DNA of 64,000 bases from Patulibacter brassicae (GCF_033949425.1 NZ_JAXAVX010000001.1:186001-250000), one strand, 5' to 3'. Positions 16,659-26,144 are shown, counted from the stretch's first letter. Numbers and translations: made by a program. The notes: generated by a model not told the origin, from the letters alone.

Positions 16659-17837
16659 TCAGACGACCTGCGCAGCAGCGTGGCCGGACGCCCAGGCCCA
16701 CTGGAAGTTGAAGCCGCCGAGGTGACCGGTCACGTCGAGGACCTCCCCGATGAAGAAGAGGCCGGGGCTGCGCCGTGACTCCATCGTCTTCGGCGAGATC
16801 TCCCGGGTGTCGACGCCGCCGAGCGTCACCTCGGCGGTCCGGTAGCCCTCCGTGCCGCCCGGAACGACGCGCCAGGCGCGGAGTCGCTCGGCGACCGCCG
16901 CGAGCTCGGGCGGCGCGTAGCGCTTCATCGGCTTGGACCCGAACCACTGCTCGGCGAGCAGCGCCGCCATCCGCTTCGTGAAGACCTCGGCGAGCACCGT
17001 CCGCAGCTCCGCGTCGGGGCGTGCGGCCTGCTGGTCGGCGAGCCACGCGTGCGCGTCGCGATCCGGCAGCAGGTCGATCTCGACCGCGTCCCCGGGCTGC
17101 CAGAACGACGAGATCTGGAGGATCGCCGGGCCGCTCAGCCCGCGGTGCGTGAACAGGAGGTTCTCGCGGAAGCTCTCGCCGTTGCAGGCGGCGGTGCAGT
17201 CCGCCGAGGTCCCGGAGAGCTCGGCGCAGAGCTGCTTCAGCCGATCGGTGATCGTGAACGGGACGAGCCCCGCGCGCGTCGGCAGCACGTCGTGGCCGAA
17301 CTCGCGCGCGACGTCGTAGCCGAAGCCGGTCGAGCCGAGCGTCGGGATCGAGAGGCCCCCGGTGGCGATCACCACCGACTCCGCGGTCACCTCCCCCAGG
17401 TCGGTCCGCAGGGCGTAGCCCGTCTCCGTGCGGGCGATCCGCTGGACGCCGGTCTTCACGTGCAGCTCGACCCCGCCGCGCCGGCACTCCGTCAGGAGCA
17501 TCTCGAGGATGTCCTTGGACCGGTTGTCGCAGAAGAGCTGCCCGAGCTTCTTCTCGTGGTACGGGATGCCGTGGTCCTGGACCATCGCGAGGAAGTCCCA
17601 CGGCGTGTAGCGCGCGAGCGCCGACTTGCAGAAGTGCGGGTTGGCGGACGCGTAGTTCGCCGGCTCGGCGTGCATGTTCGTGAAGTTGCAGCGGCCGCCG
17701 CCGGACATGAGGATCTTCTTGCCGGGCTTGTTCGAGCTCTCGAGCACGAGCACGCGACGGCCCCGCGCCGCGGCGGTGAGCGCGCACATGAGGCCGGCCG
17801 CGCCGGCGCCGATGATCACCACGTCGGGAGTGCGCAC
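16659..17837 (-). CDS. flavoprotein of the HI0933/YhiN family
   Basis: A 392-residue FAD-binding protein. The N-terminal dinucleotide motif is VVIIGAGAAGLMCALTAAARG, then the family signatures NKPGKKILMSGGGRCNFTN, VIATGGLSIPTLGSTGFGYD and GLFFIGEVLDVTGHLGGFNF at the C-terminus. The family (PF03486) has no firmly established substrate. Start is GTG 17837 with AGAGGA 8 nt upstream; TACCGT at 17888-17883 is a plausible -10 on this strand. Confidence 0.9.
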   Translation of the reverse strand: MRTPDVVIIGAGAAGLMCALTAAARGRRVLVLESSNKPGKKILMSGGGRCNFTNMHAEPANYASANPHFCKSALARYTPWDFLAMVQDHGIPYHEKKLGQLFCDNRSKDILEMLLTECRRGGVELHVKTGVQRIARTETGYALRTDLGEVTAESVVIATGGLSIPTLGSTGFGYDVAREFGHDVLPTRAGLVPFTITDRLKQLCAELSGTSADCTAACNGESFRENLLFTHRGLSGPAILQISSFWQPGDAVEIDLLPDRDAHAWLADQQAARPDAELRTVLAEVFTKRMAALLAEQWFGSKPMKRYAPPELAAVAERLRAWRVVPGGTEGYRTAEVTLGGVDTREISPKTMESRRSPGLFFIGEVLDVTGHLGGFNFQWAWASGHAAAQVV

Positions 17838-17959
17838 GAAGATGGTCCTCTGGGGCCGCCGGCCGGGCGGTCCCGGATCGACACGGTACGGCGAGGACGC
17901 CCGCGTCGTCGTCCCGGCGGCCTCCCCCGCTGGTGCCCGCTCCCGACCGGCGCCCGGTC

Positions 17960-17965
17960 TAGGGT
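17960..17965 (+). promoter_or_regulatory. -10 element (TAGGGT) driving a leaderless leader ORF
   Basis: TAGGGT ends 6 nt before GTG 17972, identical in sequence and spacing to the element before the cupin leader at 11813. Confidence 0.5.
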
Positions 17966-17971
17966 CGCCCG

Positions 17972-18007
17972 GTGCTCCTGCGCCCCGCCCCCGACCGGAC
18001 GCGATGA
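17972..18007 (+). CDS. 11-codon leaderless leader peptide coupled to the acetyltransferase
   Basis: GTG 17972 opens MLLRPAPDRTR, which ends at TGA 18005-18007 and overlaps the downstream ATG 18004 as ATGA. The main gene lacks a Shine-Dalgarno. Leaderless initiation on the leader followed by re-initiation is the simplest reading. Sequence-based inference only. Confidence 0.5.
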   Translation: MLLRPAPDRTR

Positions 18008-18552
18008 AGGACGAGCGGCGCCTGCGGCGTGGGACCCCCGAGCTGCGCGCCGCGGCCGAGGGCGTCGGCCGCGCGTTCGCCGCCTGCGAGGCGCTGAACC
18101 GGCTTCCCTACGCGGACCAAGACGCGATCCGGACCGCCTGGACGGCGCTCACCGGCCAGGCGGTCGACGAGCGCTTCCGCCTGGTCCCGCCCGTGCACTG
18201 CGACCACGGTCTCGCGCTGCGGGTCGGCGCCGAGGTCTTCGTCAACCACGGGTGCACGCTGAACGACATGGGCGGCATCGAGATCGGCGACCGGACGATG
18301 CTCGGGCCGAACGTCAGCCTCATCACGAGCGGTCATCCGGTCTCCCCCGCCGAGCGACGCGACGGGCTCGTCGTGGCGCAGATCCGGATCGGTGCCGACG
18401 TCTGGATCGGCGCAGGCGCCACCGTCCTGGGCGGCGTGACGGTCGGCGACGGCTCCGTCGTGGCCGCCGGGGCGGTCGTCACCCGCGACGTCCCCCCGGC
18501 GACGCTCGTCGCCGGCGTGCCGGCCCGCGTCGTGCGGACGCTCGCCTCCTGA
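18004..18552 (+). CDS. hexapeptide-repeat sugar O-acetyltransferase (maltose/galactoside type)
   Basis: A 182-residue left-handed beta-helix acyltransferase. The N-terminal cap has NRLPYADQDAIRTAWTALTG as in Maa/LacA/NodL. Hexapeptide turns follow: EVFVNHGCTLNDMGGIEIGD, MLGPNVSLITSGHPVSP (catalytic His in SGHP), IRIGADVWIGAGATVLGGV and VVAAGAVVTRDVPP. It acetylates a sugar from acetyl-CoA as a trimer. ATG 18004 is coupled to the leader ORF at 17972. Confidence 0.9.
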   Translation: MKDERRLRRGTPELRAAAEGVGRAFAACEALNRLPYADQDAIRTAWTALTGQAVDERFRLVPPVHCDHGLALRVGAEVFVNHGCTLNDMGGIEIGDRTMLGPNVSLITSGHPVSPAERRDGLVVAQIRIGADVWIGAGATVLGGVTVGDGSVVAAGAVVTRDVPPATLVAGVPARVVRTLAS

Positions 18553-18568
18553 GGCTGCGGCCGGAACC

Positions 18569-20758
18569 TCAGCGGCGGACGGTCATGACGTAGCGCACCG
18601 TCCGCGGGGTGCCCGGGGCCGCGGTCCGCTGCCGGACGGTCACCGTCAGCCGCAGGCGTCGCGCGTCGGCCAGCCGTCGGCGAGCGCTGCGGTTCAGCGT
18701 GATCCGGACGGTGACCGACCGGCCGCGCGCCGCCGTCACGGTCGCGCGACCGGCCACGACCGTCCGCAGGCGTCCGCGGCTCGAGCGCGCGCGGATCGTC
18801 GCCCGAGCCGACGCCGAGCAGCGGGCCGTCGGTCCGGCGCAGGCCAGGCGCACGGCGGTCGTGACCCGCCCCCGCGAGGTCGCCCGGGCCGAGCGGGCCC
18901 GCCCGAGGGCCAGCTGGGGCCCACCGGCCGCGGTCCCGGTCGCCGGTCCGGGCGCTGCGCCGGGCGTCCCGTCCCCCGGCCCCGGTGCGCCGCCCGGAGC
19001 CACGTCCGAGCCGCCGGGGATCGGCTCGTTGCCCGGTCCCGGCCCGCCGTCCGGTCCTGGATCGACCGGCGGCGCCGTCCCGAAGCTCACCGCCACCGCG
19101 CGGTCCGCGTCGACGGTCACCGTGCACGCGCTGCCCGGCTCCTCGCACGTCGCCCCCGAGAACCCCGCGACGGTCGACCCCGGGCCCGGGATCGCCGTCA
19201 GCGTCACGCGGCTCCCGACGCCGAACGGCTGCGAGCAGGTGTCGCCGCAGTCGATGCCCGCCGGCGCGGAGACGACGCGCCCGCCGCCGGGCCCCGCCCG
19301 GACGACGGTCAGGGTCGCCGCGGGCAGGAACGTCGCGGGGACCTCGGTCGCGCCGGCGGGGAGCGTCACGACGCACGGGTCCGTGCCGGTGCACCCTCCC
19401 CCGCTCCAGCCCGCGAAGACCGAGCCGTCCTCCGGCGTCGCGGTGAGCGTCACGACGTCCCCGGCGGGCCGCGACGTCGTGCACGTGAGCTGCGGGCAGA
19501 CGATCCCGAACGGGCTCGAGCTGACGCCGCCCTCCCCGTCGCCCGCGCGGAGGACGGACAGGCGTGCCTCCGGCGCGAACGACGCCGTGACGGCGTTCGC
19601 CTGCGCGACGGTCACCGTGCAGAAGTTCCCCGCGTTCGTGCACGCGCCGCTCCACCCGGCGAAGACCGAGCCGGACGCCGGCGTGGCGACGAGCGTGACC
19701 GTCGTGCCCTCCGGGAAGGTCCCGGTGCAGTCGGCTCCGCAATCGATGCCCGCCGGCGTGCTCGTCACCGTCCCGCTGCCCGCGCCCGTCCGCGTCACGA
19801 CGACCTCGCGCGGGAGGGAGCCCTCGATCGGCGTGATCCGCACGGTCGGCGCCACCCCGCTGGCCGCCACCTGGTCGGTGATCCGCGCGACGCCCGGAGG
19901 CGTGTACGAGGAGCCTCCGCCCCCGCCGCCGCCGGTGCGCGAGGTCTCGGAGGCCCCGGCCTGGTGCAGAAAGATCTCCCCCGCGCCTCCGCCGCCTCCG
20001 CCGTAGTGCCCGCCACCGCCACCGCCACCCTGGCCGGTGCCGCCGCCGGAGGGCCCCCCGGCTCCTCCGGCCGCGAGCGTCCCGGCGCCGCCGGACGGCG
20101 AGCCGCCCCCGCCGCCAGCGTCCCCGCGTCCGGCACCGCCGGCGCCCCCGCCCGGGATGCTCGACGCGGCGGCGCCCGCCGTCCCGGCGCTCCCGGCGTG
20201 CCCCCCGGCCCCGCCGTTCGTCGCCGCCGGCCCCCCGCCGCGCGTCCCGGCACCGCCACCGCCGCCGGCGACGAGCAGCCGCGAGGCCCGCGAGGCGGCC
20301 GTCCCGCCGAGCAGGAACTCCCCGGACGTGCCACACGCGACCGTGCGAACGTCGCTGGCACCCCCGCCACCGCCGCCGAGCACGGTGTTGTTCGCCGGGT
20401 CGCCGCCGCCGTTCCATCCTCGCGTGTTCGGCGAGCCGCTCCCGCCGACCTCGACGTAGAGCGTGCTGCCCGGCGTGACGAACAGCTCGGCCTCGATGAT
20501 CCGCCCGCGCCCGCCGGTCTCCCCCGTCGACGCCGCACCGCCGGCCGCCCCCACGGCCCGGACGCGGAGCTTGCCGATCCCGGCCGGCACGACGTAGGTC
20601 TGCTGGGCGCCGGTCGACGAGAACGTCACCGGCGCCGGGGCCTGCGCCGCCGCGGGCGCCGCCCCGACGACCCCGGCGAGCGCGACGGCGGCCGCCACCC
20701 ATGACGCGCGGAGCGCCCGCGCGCGTCGGCGTGGGCGTCGGTCGATCGGCCGGATCAT
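18569..20758 (-). CDS. large secreted glycine-rich repeat protein
   Basis: A 729-residue exported protein. Residues 1-38 are a signal peptide. Residues ~40-300 form a glycine-rich domain with long Gly tracts (GGGGGGAS, GQGGGGGGGHYGGGG), as in adhesin-like 'glycine rich' proteins. Residues ~310-560 hold three ~80-residue bacterial repeats (TPAGIDCGADCTGTFPEGT, PFGIVCPQLTCTTSRPAGD, APAGIDCGDTCSQPFGVGS), each with GSxFAGWSG or an equivalent and paired Cys. A Pro/Gly linker and an Arg/Ala-rich C-terminal beta module end the protein. It is probably a surface or matrix protein. AGGAGG precedes ATG 20758. Confidence 0.75.
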   Translation of the reverse strand: MIRPIDRRPRRRARALRASWVAAAVALAGVVGAAPAAAQAPAPVTFSSTGAQQTYVVPAGIGKLRVRAVGAAGGAASTGETGGRGRIIEAELFVTPGSTLYVEVGGSGSPNTRGWNGGGDPANNTVLGGGGGGASDVRTVACGTSGEFLLGGTAASRASRLLVAGGGGGAGTRGGGPAATNGGAGGHAGSAGTAGAAASSIPGGGAGGAGRGDAGGGGGSPSGGAGTLAAGGAGGPSGGGTGQGGGGGGGHYGGGGGGAGEIFLHQAGASETSRTGGGGGGGSSYTPPGVARITDQVAASGVAPTVRITPIEGSLPREVVVTRTGAGSGTVTSTPAGIDCGADCTGTFPEGTTVTLVATPASGSVFAGWSGACTNAGNFCTVTVAQANAVTASFAPEARLSVLRAGDGEGGVSSSPFGIVCPQLTCTTSRPAGDVVTLTATPEDGSVFAGWSGGGCTGTDPCVVTLPAGATEVPATFLPAATLTVVRAGPGGGRVVSAPAGIDCGDTCSQPFGVGSRVTLTAIPGPGSTVAGFSGATCEEPGSACTVTVDADRAVAVSFGTAPPVDPGPDGGPGPGNEPIPGGSDVAPGGAPGPGDGTPGAAPGPATGTAAGGPQLALGRARSARATSRGRVTTAVRLACAGPTARCSASARATIRARSSRGRLRTVVAGRATVTAARGRSVTVRITLNRSARRRLADARRLRLTVTVRQRTAAPGTPRTVRYVMTVRR

Positions 20759-21098
20759 CGGCGGTGCCTCCTGGCGGGGTCGTGGCGGCGCCCGGTGCGC
20801 CGCGGCGGTCCTCCCGCCGGTCGCGAGCGGCCGCCGACCATCCTGCGCGGCGAGTCCGGCCGCCGCATCACCCGTCCTGGTGATCCACAAGCACGGGCCT
20901 CATCGCCCCGCGGCGGAGCCCGTCCCGCGAGCGCCGGGCGCCGACGAGCCGGCGTGCGCAGCCCGCGGAACTGCCCGAGTCGACGCGCGTCCCAGGTCGC
21001 CAGGGCCACCCGGGGTGCCGTCCCCGCGCGAGGGAGCGGGCCGCCGGGCCGTCAGCAGAGGCCGCGGTCGTCCGCGAGCGGCGCGCGCCCCGGCCGCC
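20759..21098. other. 340-bp intergenic region, no gene recognised
   Basis: This lies between the start of the glycine-rich protein and the end of the DUF808 gene, both on the minus strand. It should hold the promoter of the glycine-rich gene; only its AGGAGG ribosome binding site is clear. No convincing ORF, repeat or RNA was seen. Confidence 0.4.
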
Positions 21099-22070
21099 TC
21101 AGGCGGGCGCGGCCCCTCCGGCGTCCGGCCCGCCGTGATCGTGCCCGCCCCCGTGGACGCGGTGCAGGACCGCGACGATGACGGCCCCCACGACGACCCC
21201 CAGCAGCGCCGAGGCCGCGGTGTTCGTGAGCCAGCCGCCGACGCCGCCGAGCGCGCCCAAGGCGTGGTGGACGTCCTCCTCGAGGTGGTGCACCCGGTCG
21301 TAGGGCCAGCGGGCCCCGAGGTCCTTCAGGCCGACGAGGAGGATGTGCCCGCCGACCCAGAGCATCGCGGCGATGCCGACCGTCGAGAGCACGCGCATGA
21401 CGATCGGCATGCCTCGCACGAGCCCCCGTCCGAGTGTCGCCACCGCGTCCCGACCGGTGCGCGCGAGCCGCAGGCCGACGTCGTCCATCTTCACGATCAG
21501 GCCGACCGCGCCGTAGACGAGGAGCGTGATGAGGAAGCCCACGACGACGAGGATCAGCGCGCGGGCGACGAACGCCTCGTCGGTGACCTCGTTGAGCGAG
21601 ATCACCATGATCTCGGCGGAGAGGATGAAGTCCGTGCGGATCGCGCCGGCGACGAGGGTCTCCTCGTCCGCGGGGTCCCGCTCGAGCGCCGCGTCCCCGG
21701 TCGCGTGCCGGTGCGGCCCGATCGCCTCCCAGAGCTTCTCGGCGCCCTCGAAGCAGAGGTAGGCGCCGCCGACCATGAGCAGCGGGGTGAGGAGCCAGTC
21801 GAGGAACTCGCTGAGCAGCAGCACCACCGGCAGGATCAGCAGCAGCTTGTTGCGCAGCGACCCGATCGCGATCCGGCGGATCATCGGCAGCTCGCGCTCG
21901 GGGCGGAACCCCTGGACGTACCGGGGCGTGACCGCGGCGTCGTCGACGATCACGCCGGCGGCCTTGACGCTCGCGCGACCGGCTCCGGCGGCGACGTCGT
22001 CGACGGACGCCGCCGCGGCGCGGGCGAGGACCGCGACGTCGTCCAGCAGCGCCGCGAGACCGGCGCTCAC
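21099..22070 (-). CDS. DUF808 family membrane protein (YedI-like)
   Basis: A 323-residue inner-membrane protein. Family features are the N-terminal GLAALLDDVAVLARAAAASVDDVA, the AGVIVDDAAVTPRYVQGF segment and several hydrophobic helices (LLLILPVVLLLSEFLDW, AEIMVISLNEVTDEAFVAR, ALILVVVGFLITLLVYG). The C-terminal tail is His/Gly-rich. Function of the family is unknown. GTG 22070 follows GAGG. Confidence 0.85.
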   Translation of the reverse strand: MSAGLAALLDDVAVLARAAAASVDDVAAGAGRASVKAAGVIVDDAAVTPRYVQGFRPERELPMIRRIAIGSLRNKLLLILPVVLLLSEFLDWLLTPLLMVGGAYLCFEGAEKLWEAIGPHRHATGDAALERDPADEETLVAGAIRTDFILSAEIMVISLNEVTDEAFVARALILVVVGFLITLLVYGAVGLIVKMDDVGLRLARTGRDAVATLGRGLVRGMPIVMRVLSTVGIAAMLWVGGHILLVGLKDLGARWPYDRVHHLEEDVHHALGALGGVGGWLTNTAASALLGVVVGAVIVAVLHRVHGGGHDHGGPDAGGAAPA

Positions 22071-22220
22071 GCGTGCACCTCGACCGGCGTTGCGAACCGT
22101 GGAGCGGTGCTCGGCACCTCGGGCGTTCCGTCGTTCACGCGCGCACCGTAGACCACGACCGCGACGATCGGGCGGGCGGCGCGTCCCGACGGGGTCCTGC
22201 GCAGGGGCGGGCGAGCGCCG

Positions 22221-24101
22221 TCAGCCGGTCTCGGGCGCCGGCTCGGCGCCCGCCCGGCGGCGCGCCTCGGCGGCCCGTCGCAGCGCCGCGGCGAGCGTCG
22301 CGCCGGACGCCGGCTTCGTGACGAAGTCGTCCATCCCGGCCGCGAGGCTGGCGCGCCGGTCGCGCTCGAACGCCGCCGCGGTGAACGCCACGACGTACGG
22401 ACGGCGGTCGGCGGGCAGCTCGCGGTGGATCGCGCGGGTGGCCTCCTGACCGTCCAGGCGCGGCAGGTGGAGGTCCATCAGCACGACGTCGTAGCGGCGG
22501 CGCGCGACCGCCTCCAGCGCCTCGACGCCGTCCGCCGCGACGTCGGCGGCGTAGCCCAGCCGCTGGAGCAGCCGCGTGGTCACGAGCTGGTTGGTGCGAT
22601 CGTCGTCGACGACGAGGATCCGCAGCGGCAGCCGCGCGCCCATGTCGGGGTCGGAGGCCCGCTCCTCGTCGTCGTCGCTGCCCGGTGCGGGGGGCGCCGG
22701 GTCCGCGGGCGGGAGCTCCAGCGTGAACGTCGATCCCCGGCCCAGGCGGCTGGCGACCGTCAGCTCGCCTCCCATGAGGCGCGCGAGATTGCGACTGATC
22801 GCGAGGCCGAGGCCCGCCCCGGCGCCCGCGCTGCTCGGGCGACCGGCGGTCTCGAACGGCTCGAAGATCCGGGCCAGCCGGTCGGCCTCGATCCCGATCC
22901 CCGAGTCGGCGACGGTGATCCGCAGCCCGTCGTCGGGCCCGCGCGCGACCGTGATGCGCACCTCGCCGTCGGGGGCGAAGCGCACGCCGTTGGCCACGAG
23001 GTTCACGAGGATCTGCCGGAGCCGGTTGGGGTCGGTGAGCACGCGCCGCGGTGCTGCCGCCTCCCGGTTCCACGCGACGCGACAGCGGTGCTCGTCGGCC
23101 GCCGGGCGAACCACCTCCACGACCCCCTCGAGCAGCCCGTCCAGGTCGGTCTCCGCCAGGCCGAGGGACACCGCGCCCGCGTCGATCCGCGAGAGGTCGA
23201 GCACGTCGTTGACGAGCCGCAGGAGATGGTCGCCGGAGCGGCGCACGATCCGCACGTGCTCGGCCGACTCGCGGTCCAGGTCGGCGTCGCCGAGGATCTC
23301 GGCGAGCCCGATGACCGCGTTCAGCGGCGTGCGCAGCTCGTGGCTGACGTGGGCGAGGAACTCGCCGCGGGCCCGTCCCTGCTCCTCCGCCGTCCGGCGC
23401 GCCACGTCGAGCGCCGCGTTCTCCGCCGCGCGTCGCTCGTTCTCCTCGTGCAGCGCGCGCTCGCGCAGCAGCAGCGACCGGAGGTCCGCGATCGTGCCCT
23501 CAAGCCGCCGCCGGAACCGCAGCAGCAGGAACGCCACGAGCACGACGAGCGCGATCGCGGCGAGCATCTCGGCACCGTCGAGGACCCACAGCGGCGTGTC
23601 CCGTCGCGTCGCGCCCGGCGGCCGGTCGGACTGCCGCGACACGACGATCGACACGACCGCGACCCCCGCACCCGCGACCGTCAGCGCCAGGCGGCGCTCC
23701 GGCAGGTACTGGAGCCCGATCGCGAGGACGGCCACGCAGCAGAGGACCGAGATCGCGGTGCTCTGCGGCAGGACGAGCGACAGCGCCACCGCGATCAGCA
23801 GGAGCGCGAAGACGAGCGCGAGCGCCGCGTCGGCGGCGCTGCGCCGGCGGGCGACGAGCTGGGCGGCCGTGAGCAGGGCGCCGCTGCCGAAGATGAGCAG
23901 CGCCACGAGCAGCTGCCCGGACGACCCGTTGGCGAGCGCGAGCGCGCCGATGCCGGCACCGACGACGAGCGCCGGGACCGCGAGCCCCCGCGACCCCCGC
24001 AGCAGCAGGCGATCGTCGGACGCGCTGCCCGCGACGAGCGGCGAGGCCACCCCGTCGACGGACGGCTCGGGGCCCTCGGCGGGGTGCGCGGGCGGCGACA
24101 T
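22221..24101 (-). CDS. hybrid sensor histidine kinase with C-terminal receiver
   Basis: A 626-residue membrane kinase. Residues ~40-200 contain about six hydrophobic helices with no periplasmic sensor domain. A short coiled coil leads to HisKA (GEFLAHVSHELRTPLNAVIGLAEIL, phospho-His in SHELRTP). HATPase follows: the N box (NLVANGVRFA), G1 box (VADSGIGIEADRL) and G2 box (GAGLGLAISRNLARLMGG). The final receiver has VVDDDRTNQ, phospho-acceptor Asp in YDVVLMDLHLP, and Lys in FVTKP. No HPt domain or output regulator is adjacent, so its target is elsewhere. Confidence 0.9.
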   Translation of the reverse strand: MSPPAHPAEGPEPSVDGVASPLVAGSASDDRLLLRGSRGLAVPALVVGAGIGALALANGSSGQLLVALLIFGSGALLTAAQLVARRRSAADAALALVFALLLIAVALSLVLPQSTAISVLCCVAVLAIGLQYLPERRLALTVAGAGVAVVSIVVSRQSDRPPGATRRDTPLWVLDGAEMLAAIALVVLVAFLLLRFRRRLEGTIADLRSLLLRERALHEENERRAAENAALDVARRTAEEQGRARGEFLAHVSHELRTPLNAVIGLAEILGDADLDRESAEHVRIVRRSGDHLLRLVNDVLDLSRIDAGAVSLGLAETDLDGLLEGVVEVVRPAADEHRCRVAWNREAAAPRRVLTDPNRLRQILVNLVANGVRFAPDGEVRITVARGPDDGLRITVADSGIGIEADRLARIFEPFETAGRPSSAGAGAGLGLAISRNLARLMGGELTVASRLGRGSTFTLELPPADPAPPAPGSDDDEERASDPDMGARLPLRILVVDDDRTNQLVTTRLLQRLGYAADVAADGVEALEAVARRRYDVVLMDLHLPRLDGQEATRAIHRELPADRRPYVVAFTAAAFERDRRASLAAGMDDFVTKPASGATLAAALRRAAEARRRAGAEPAPETG

Positions 24102-24183
24102 CGCGCGTCGAACCTACCCCGCCCGGACCACGACGCGACCGATGCCCTTCTCGGCGCGTGCCCGACCCGCCACACTCCACGGA

Positions 24184-25500
24184 GTGCGGACCTCTCCGTC
24201 CCGGGGCCGATCATCGGTCGGCCGCGCCCTCCTGCTCGCCCTCGCGCTGCTCGCCGCGGCGGCGGCACCGGCGACGGCGGCGCCCGGCGAGGACGCGCGA
24301 GCGTCGACGCGGATCGTCGGGGGCGCCGACGCGGCCCCGGCGGAGGCGCCCTTCCAGGTCGCGATCCTCGGCCCCAGCGACGACGACTTCGAGGCCCAGT
24401 TCTGCGGCGGCTCGATCCTCGACGCCACGCACGTCGTGACCGCGGCGCACTGCGTCTTCCACGAGGACCGGCCCGGGTCCCCGATGCGGGCGGCGAGCAC
24501 GCTGCGCGTCCTGGCGGGAACGACCGTCCTGCGCTCGCCGGGCCGCCCGTCCTACGACGACGTCGTCGTCGTGCGCCCCGTCGCCGCGATCACCCCGCAC
24601 CCGCTGTACCTCGCGCGGGCGGACGCGTTCGCCTTCGACGTGGCGGTCCTGACCCTCGATGCGCCGCTCTACGCCGGCGAGCCGCGGATCGGGGACGGAT
24701 CGCGGATCGCCCCGGTCCCGCTCGTGTCGCAGGACCCACCGGCCGGCACGGCGATCCGCCACTACGGCTGGGGCGACACCGAGCCCCACCCCGTCGCCGA
24801 GCGCGAGTCCGACGTCACGCCCCGGTACGCCCGCGATCTCCAGGTCTTCTCCGGCACCGTCGTCGACCGCGCTCGGTGCCGCGCCGCGTACGACATGTTC
24901 TCCCCGGTGCATCTCTGCTCGGGCGTCCTCGGCGGCGGCCGGGGCACCTGCCAGGGCGACAGCGGCGGTCCGGGCGTCGTGGGCGGGCCGGCGGGCCCCG
25001 AGCTCGCCGGCGTCGTGGGCTCGGGCATCGGCTGCGCCGCCCGCGGCTACCCCGGGGTCGACGCGCGGGTGGCCAGCCCCGTGATCGGCGACTTCCTGCG
25101 CACGACGGCCGCCGGTGGGCGCTACGCGCCGCCGCCGGGCGCCGAGGCGCTCGGGCGCAGCGAGCCGCGCGTCGACGAGGCGGCGCCCGCGATCGCGTTC
25201 GGACGGCTGCCGCGGACCATCCGGGGCGCGACGCTCGTCGCGCGCTACCGGCTGGGCGAGGGCGGCCGCGAGCGGCACCAGCTCTTCCTCGGCGGCGTGC
25301 TCGTGGCGAGCTACCGCGGCGCGACCGCCGACGGCTGGTTCCGGATGACCTTCCGCCTCGACGCGCGCGGCCGGGAGCTCGTGCGGCGGGCGCGCCGCCG
25401 CGGGCGCGCGCTCCGCGCCGTGTGGCGGGTGACGGCGACCGACGGCGCGGGCAACGCGGCGACGGCGACCCGCCGCTGGCGCGTCCGGCCGGTCCGCTGA
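24184..25500 (+). CDS. secreted trypsin-like serine protease (S1 family)
   Basis: A 438-residue exported protease. Residues 1-33 are a signal peptide and about 10 residues of propeptide precede the activation site RIVGG (44-47). The triad is complete: His89 in VVTAAHC, Asp152 in FDVAVL, Ser260 in GTCQGDSGGP. Paired Cys fit chymotrypsin-fold disulfides. After residue ~300 a C-terminal beta domain of about 110 residues (ARYRLGEGGRERHQLFLGGV) may be an attachment module. Start is GTG 24184; CACACT 7 nt upstream may be the -10. Confidence 0.9.
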   Translation: MRTSPSRGRSSVGRALLLALALLAAAAAPATAAPGEDARASTRIVGGADAAPAEAPFQVAILGPSDDDFEAQFCGGSILDATHVVTAAHCVFHEDRPGSPMRAASTLRVLAGTTVLRSPGRPSYDDVVVVRPVAAITPHPLYLARADAFAFDVAVLTLDAPLYAGEPRIGDGSRIAPVPLVSQDPPAGTAIRHYGWGDTEPHPVAERESDVTPRYARDLQVFSGTVVDRARCRAAYDMFSPVHLCSGVLGGGRGTCQGDSGGPGVVGGPAGPELAGVVGSGIGCAARGYPGVDARVASPVIGDFLRTTAAGGRYAPPPGAEALGRSEPRVDEAAPAIAFGRLPRTIRGATLVARYRLGEGGRERHQLFLGGVLVASYRGATADGWFRMTFRLDARGRELVRRARRRGRALRAVWRVTATDGAGNAATATRRWRVRPVR

Positions 25501-25502
25501 GG

Positions 25503-26144
25503 TCAGCGCTCGACGCGCAGGCCGAGCTCGTCGCAGACGGCCACCAGCGGCTCGAGCGCGACCTCGAGCGCGCGGGGCGTCCCGCGCGACCGCAGCGCCG
25601 CTCGGCCCTCGAAGAGGGCCAGGCACGGCTGATCGTCGAGGTGCGAGCCGAAGACGACCCCGCAGAAGCCACGGCCGTGGAGGTCCCGGCCGAGCGTCTG
25701 CGTGAGGATCCGGTCCCGGCTGCGCACCTCGGCGATGTCGAGGTGGTCCATGCCGCGGTCGGCGAGCATGCGCGCGTGGCGTCGCTCGAGGTCGCGGCGC
25801 AGCGCGAGGTCGCCGTCGACGTCGGCGACCGGCCCGTCCCCCACCACCCACGCCGGGCACAGCCGGTGCGCGTCGCGCCACTCGCGACTCACCACGCCGG
25901 CGTCGCGGCCGGCTGCGGCGTCCGGGCCGAAGAGCTCCTCGAGCTCGGCCAGGACCTTCGTGCTCGGGCGCAGGTCGGCCAGGACCTCGCGCAGGCAGGT
26001 CTCGGGCTCGCGCGCGGCGTAGAGCGTCCGGTACTCGCGCTGCGGGTCGTCCCAGCGGTGCTGCCAGCCGCAGAGCGCCCACGGCACGGGCTCCAGCGGA
26101 CCGGAGCGGTGCCCGAGCCGCCAGACGGGGAGGTCGTCGTCCAC
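25503..26144 (-). CDS. RES-domain toxin of a RES-Xre toxin-antitoxin pair
   Basis: A 213-residue protein with the RES fold: PVWRLGHRSGP, WQHRWDDPQREYRTLYAAREPETCLREVLADLRPS (conserved R, Y and E residues) and a C-terminal FGSHLDDQPCLALF. Characterised RES toxins degrade intracellular NAD+ (MbcT as a phosphorylase). GTG 26144 begins 2 nt after the antitoxin stop, so the two are co-translated. The toxin lies downstream, the usual order for MbcA/MbcT. Confidence 0.85.
   Translation of the reverse strand: MDDDLPVWRLGHRSGPLEPVPWALCGWQHRWDDPQREYRTLYAAREPETCLREVLADLRPSTKVLAELEELFGPDAAAGRDAGVVSREWRDAHRLCPAWVVGDGPVADVDGDLALRRDLERRHARMLADRGMDHLDIAEVRSRDRILTQTLGRDLHGRGFCGVVFGSHLDDQPCLALFEGRAALRSRGTPRALEVALEPLVAVCDELGLRVER

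Noticed and set aside
19900..20460. Tandem GGCGGCG-type repeats as a CRISPR or minisatellite
   Set aside because: They are codon-level glycine tracts inside the secreted Gly-rich protein, irregular in length and in frame.
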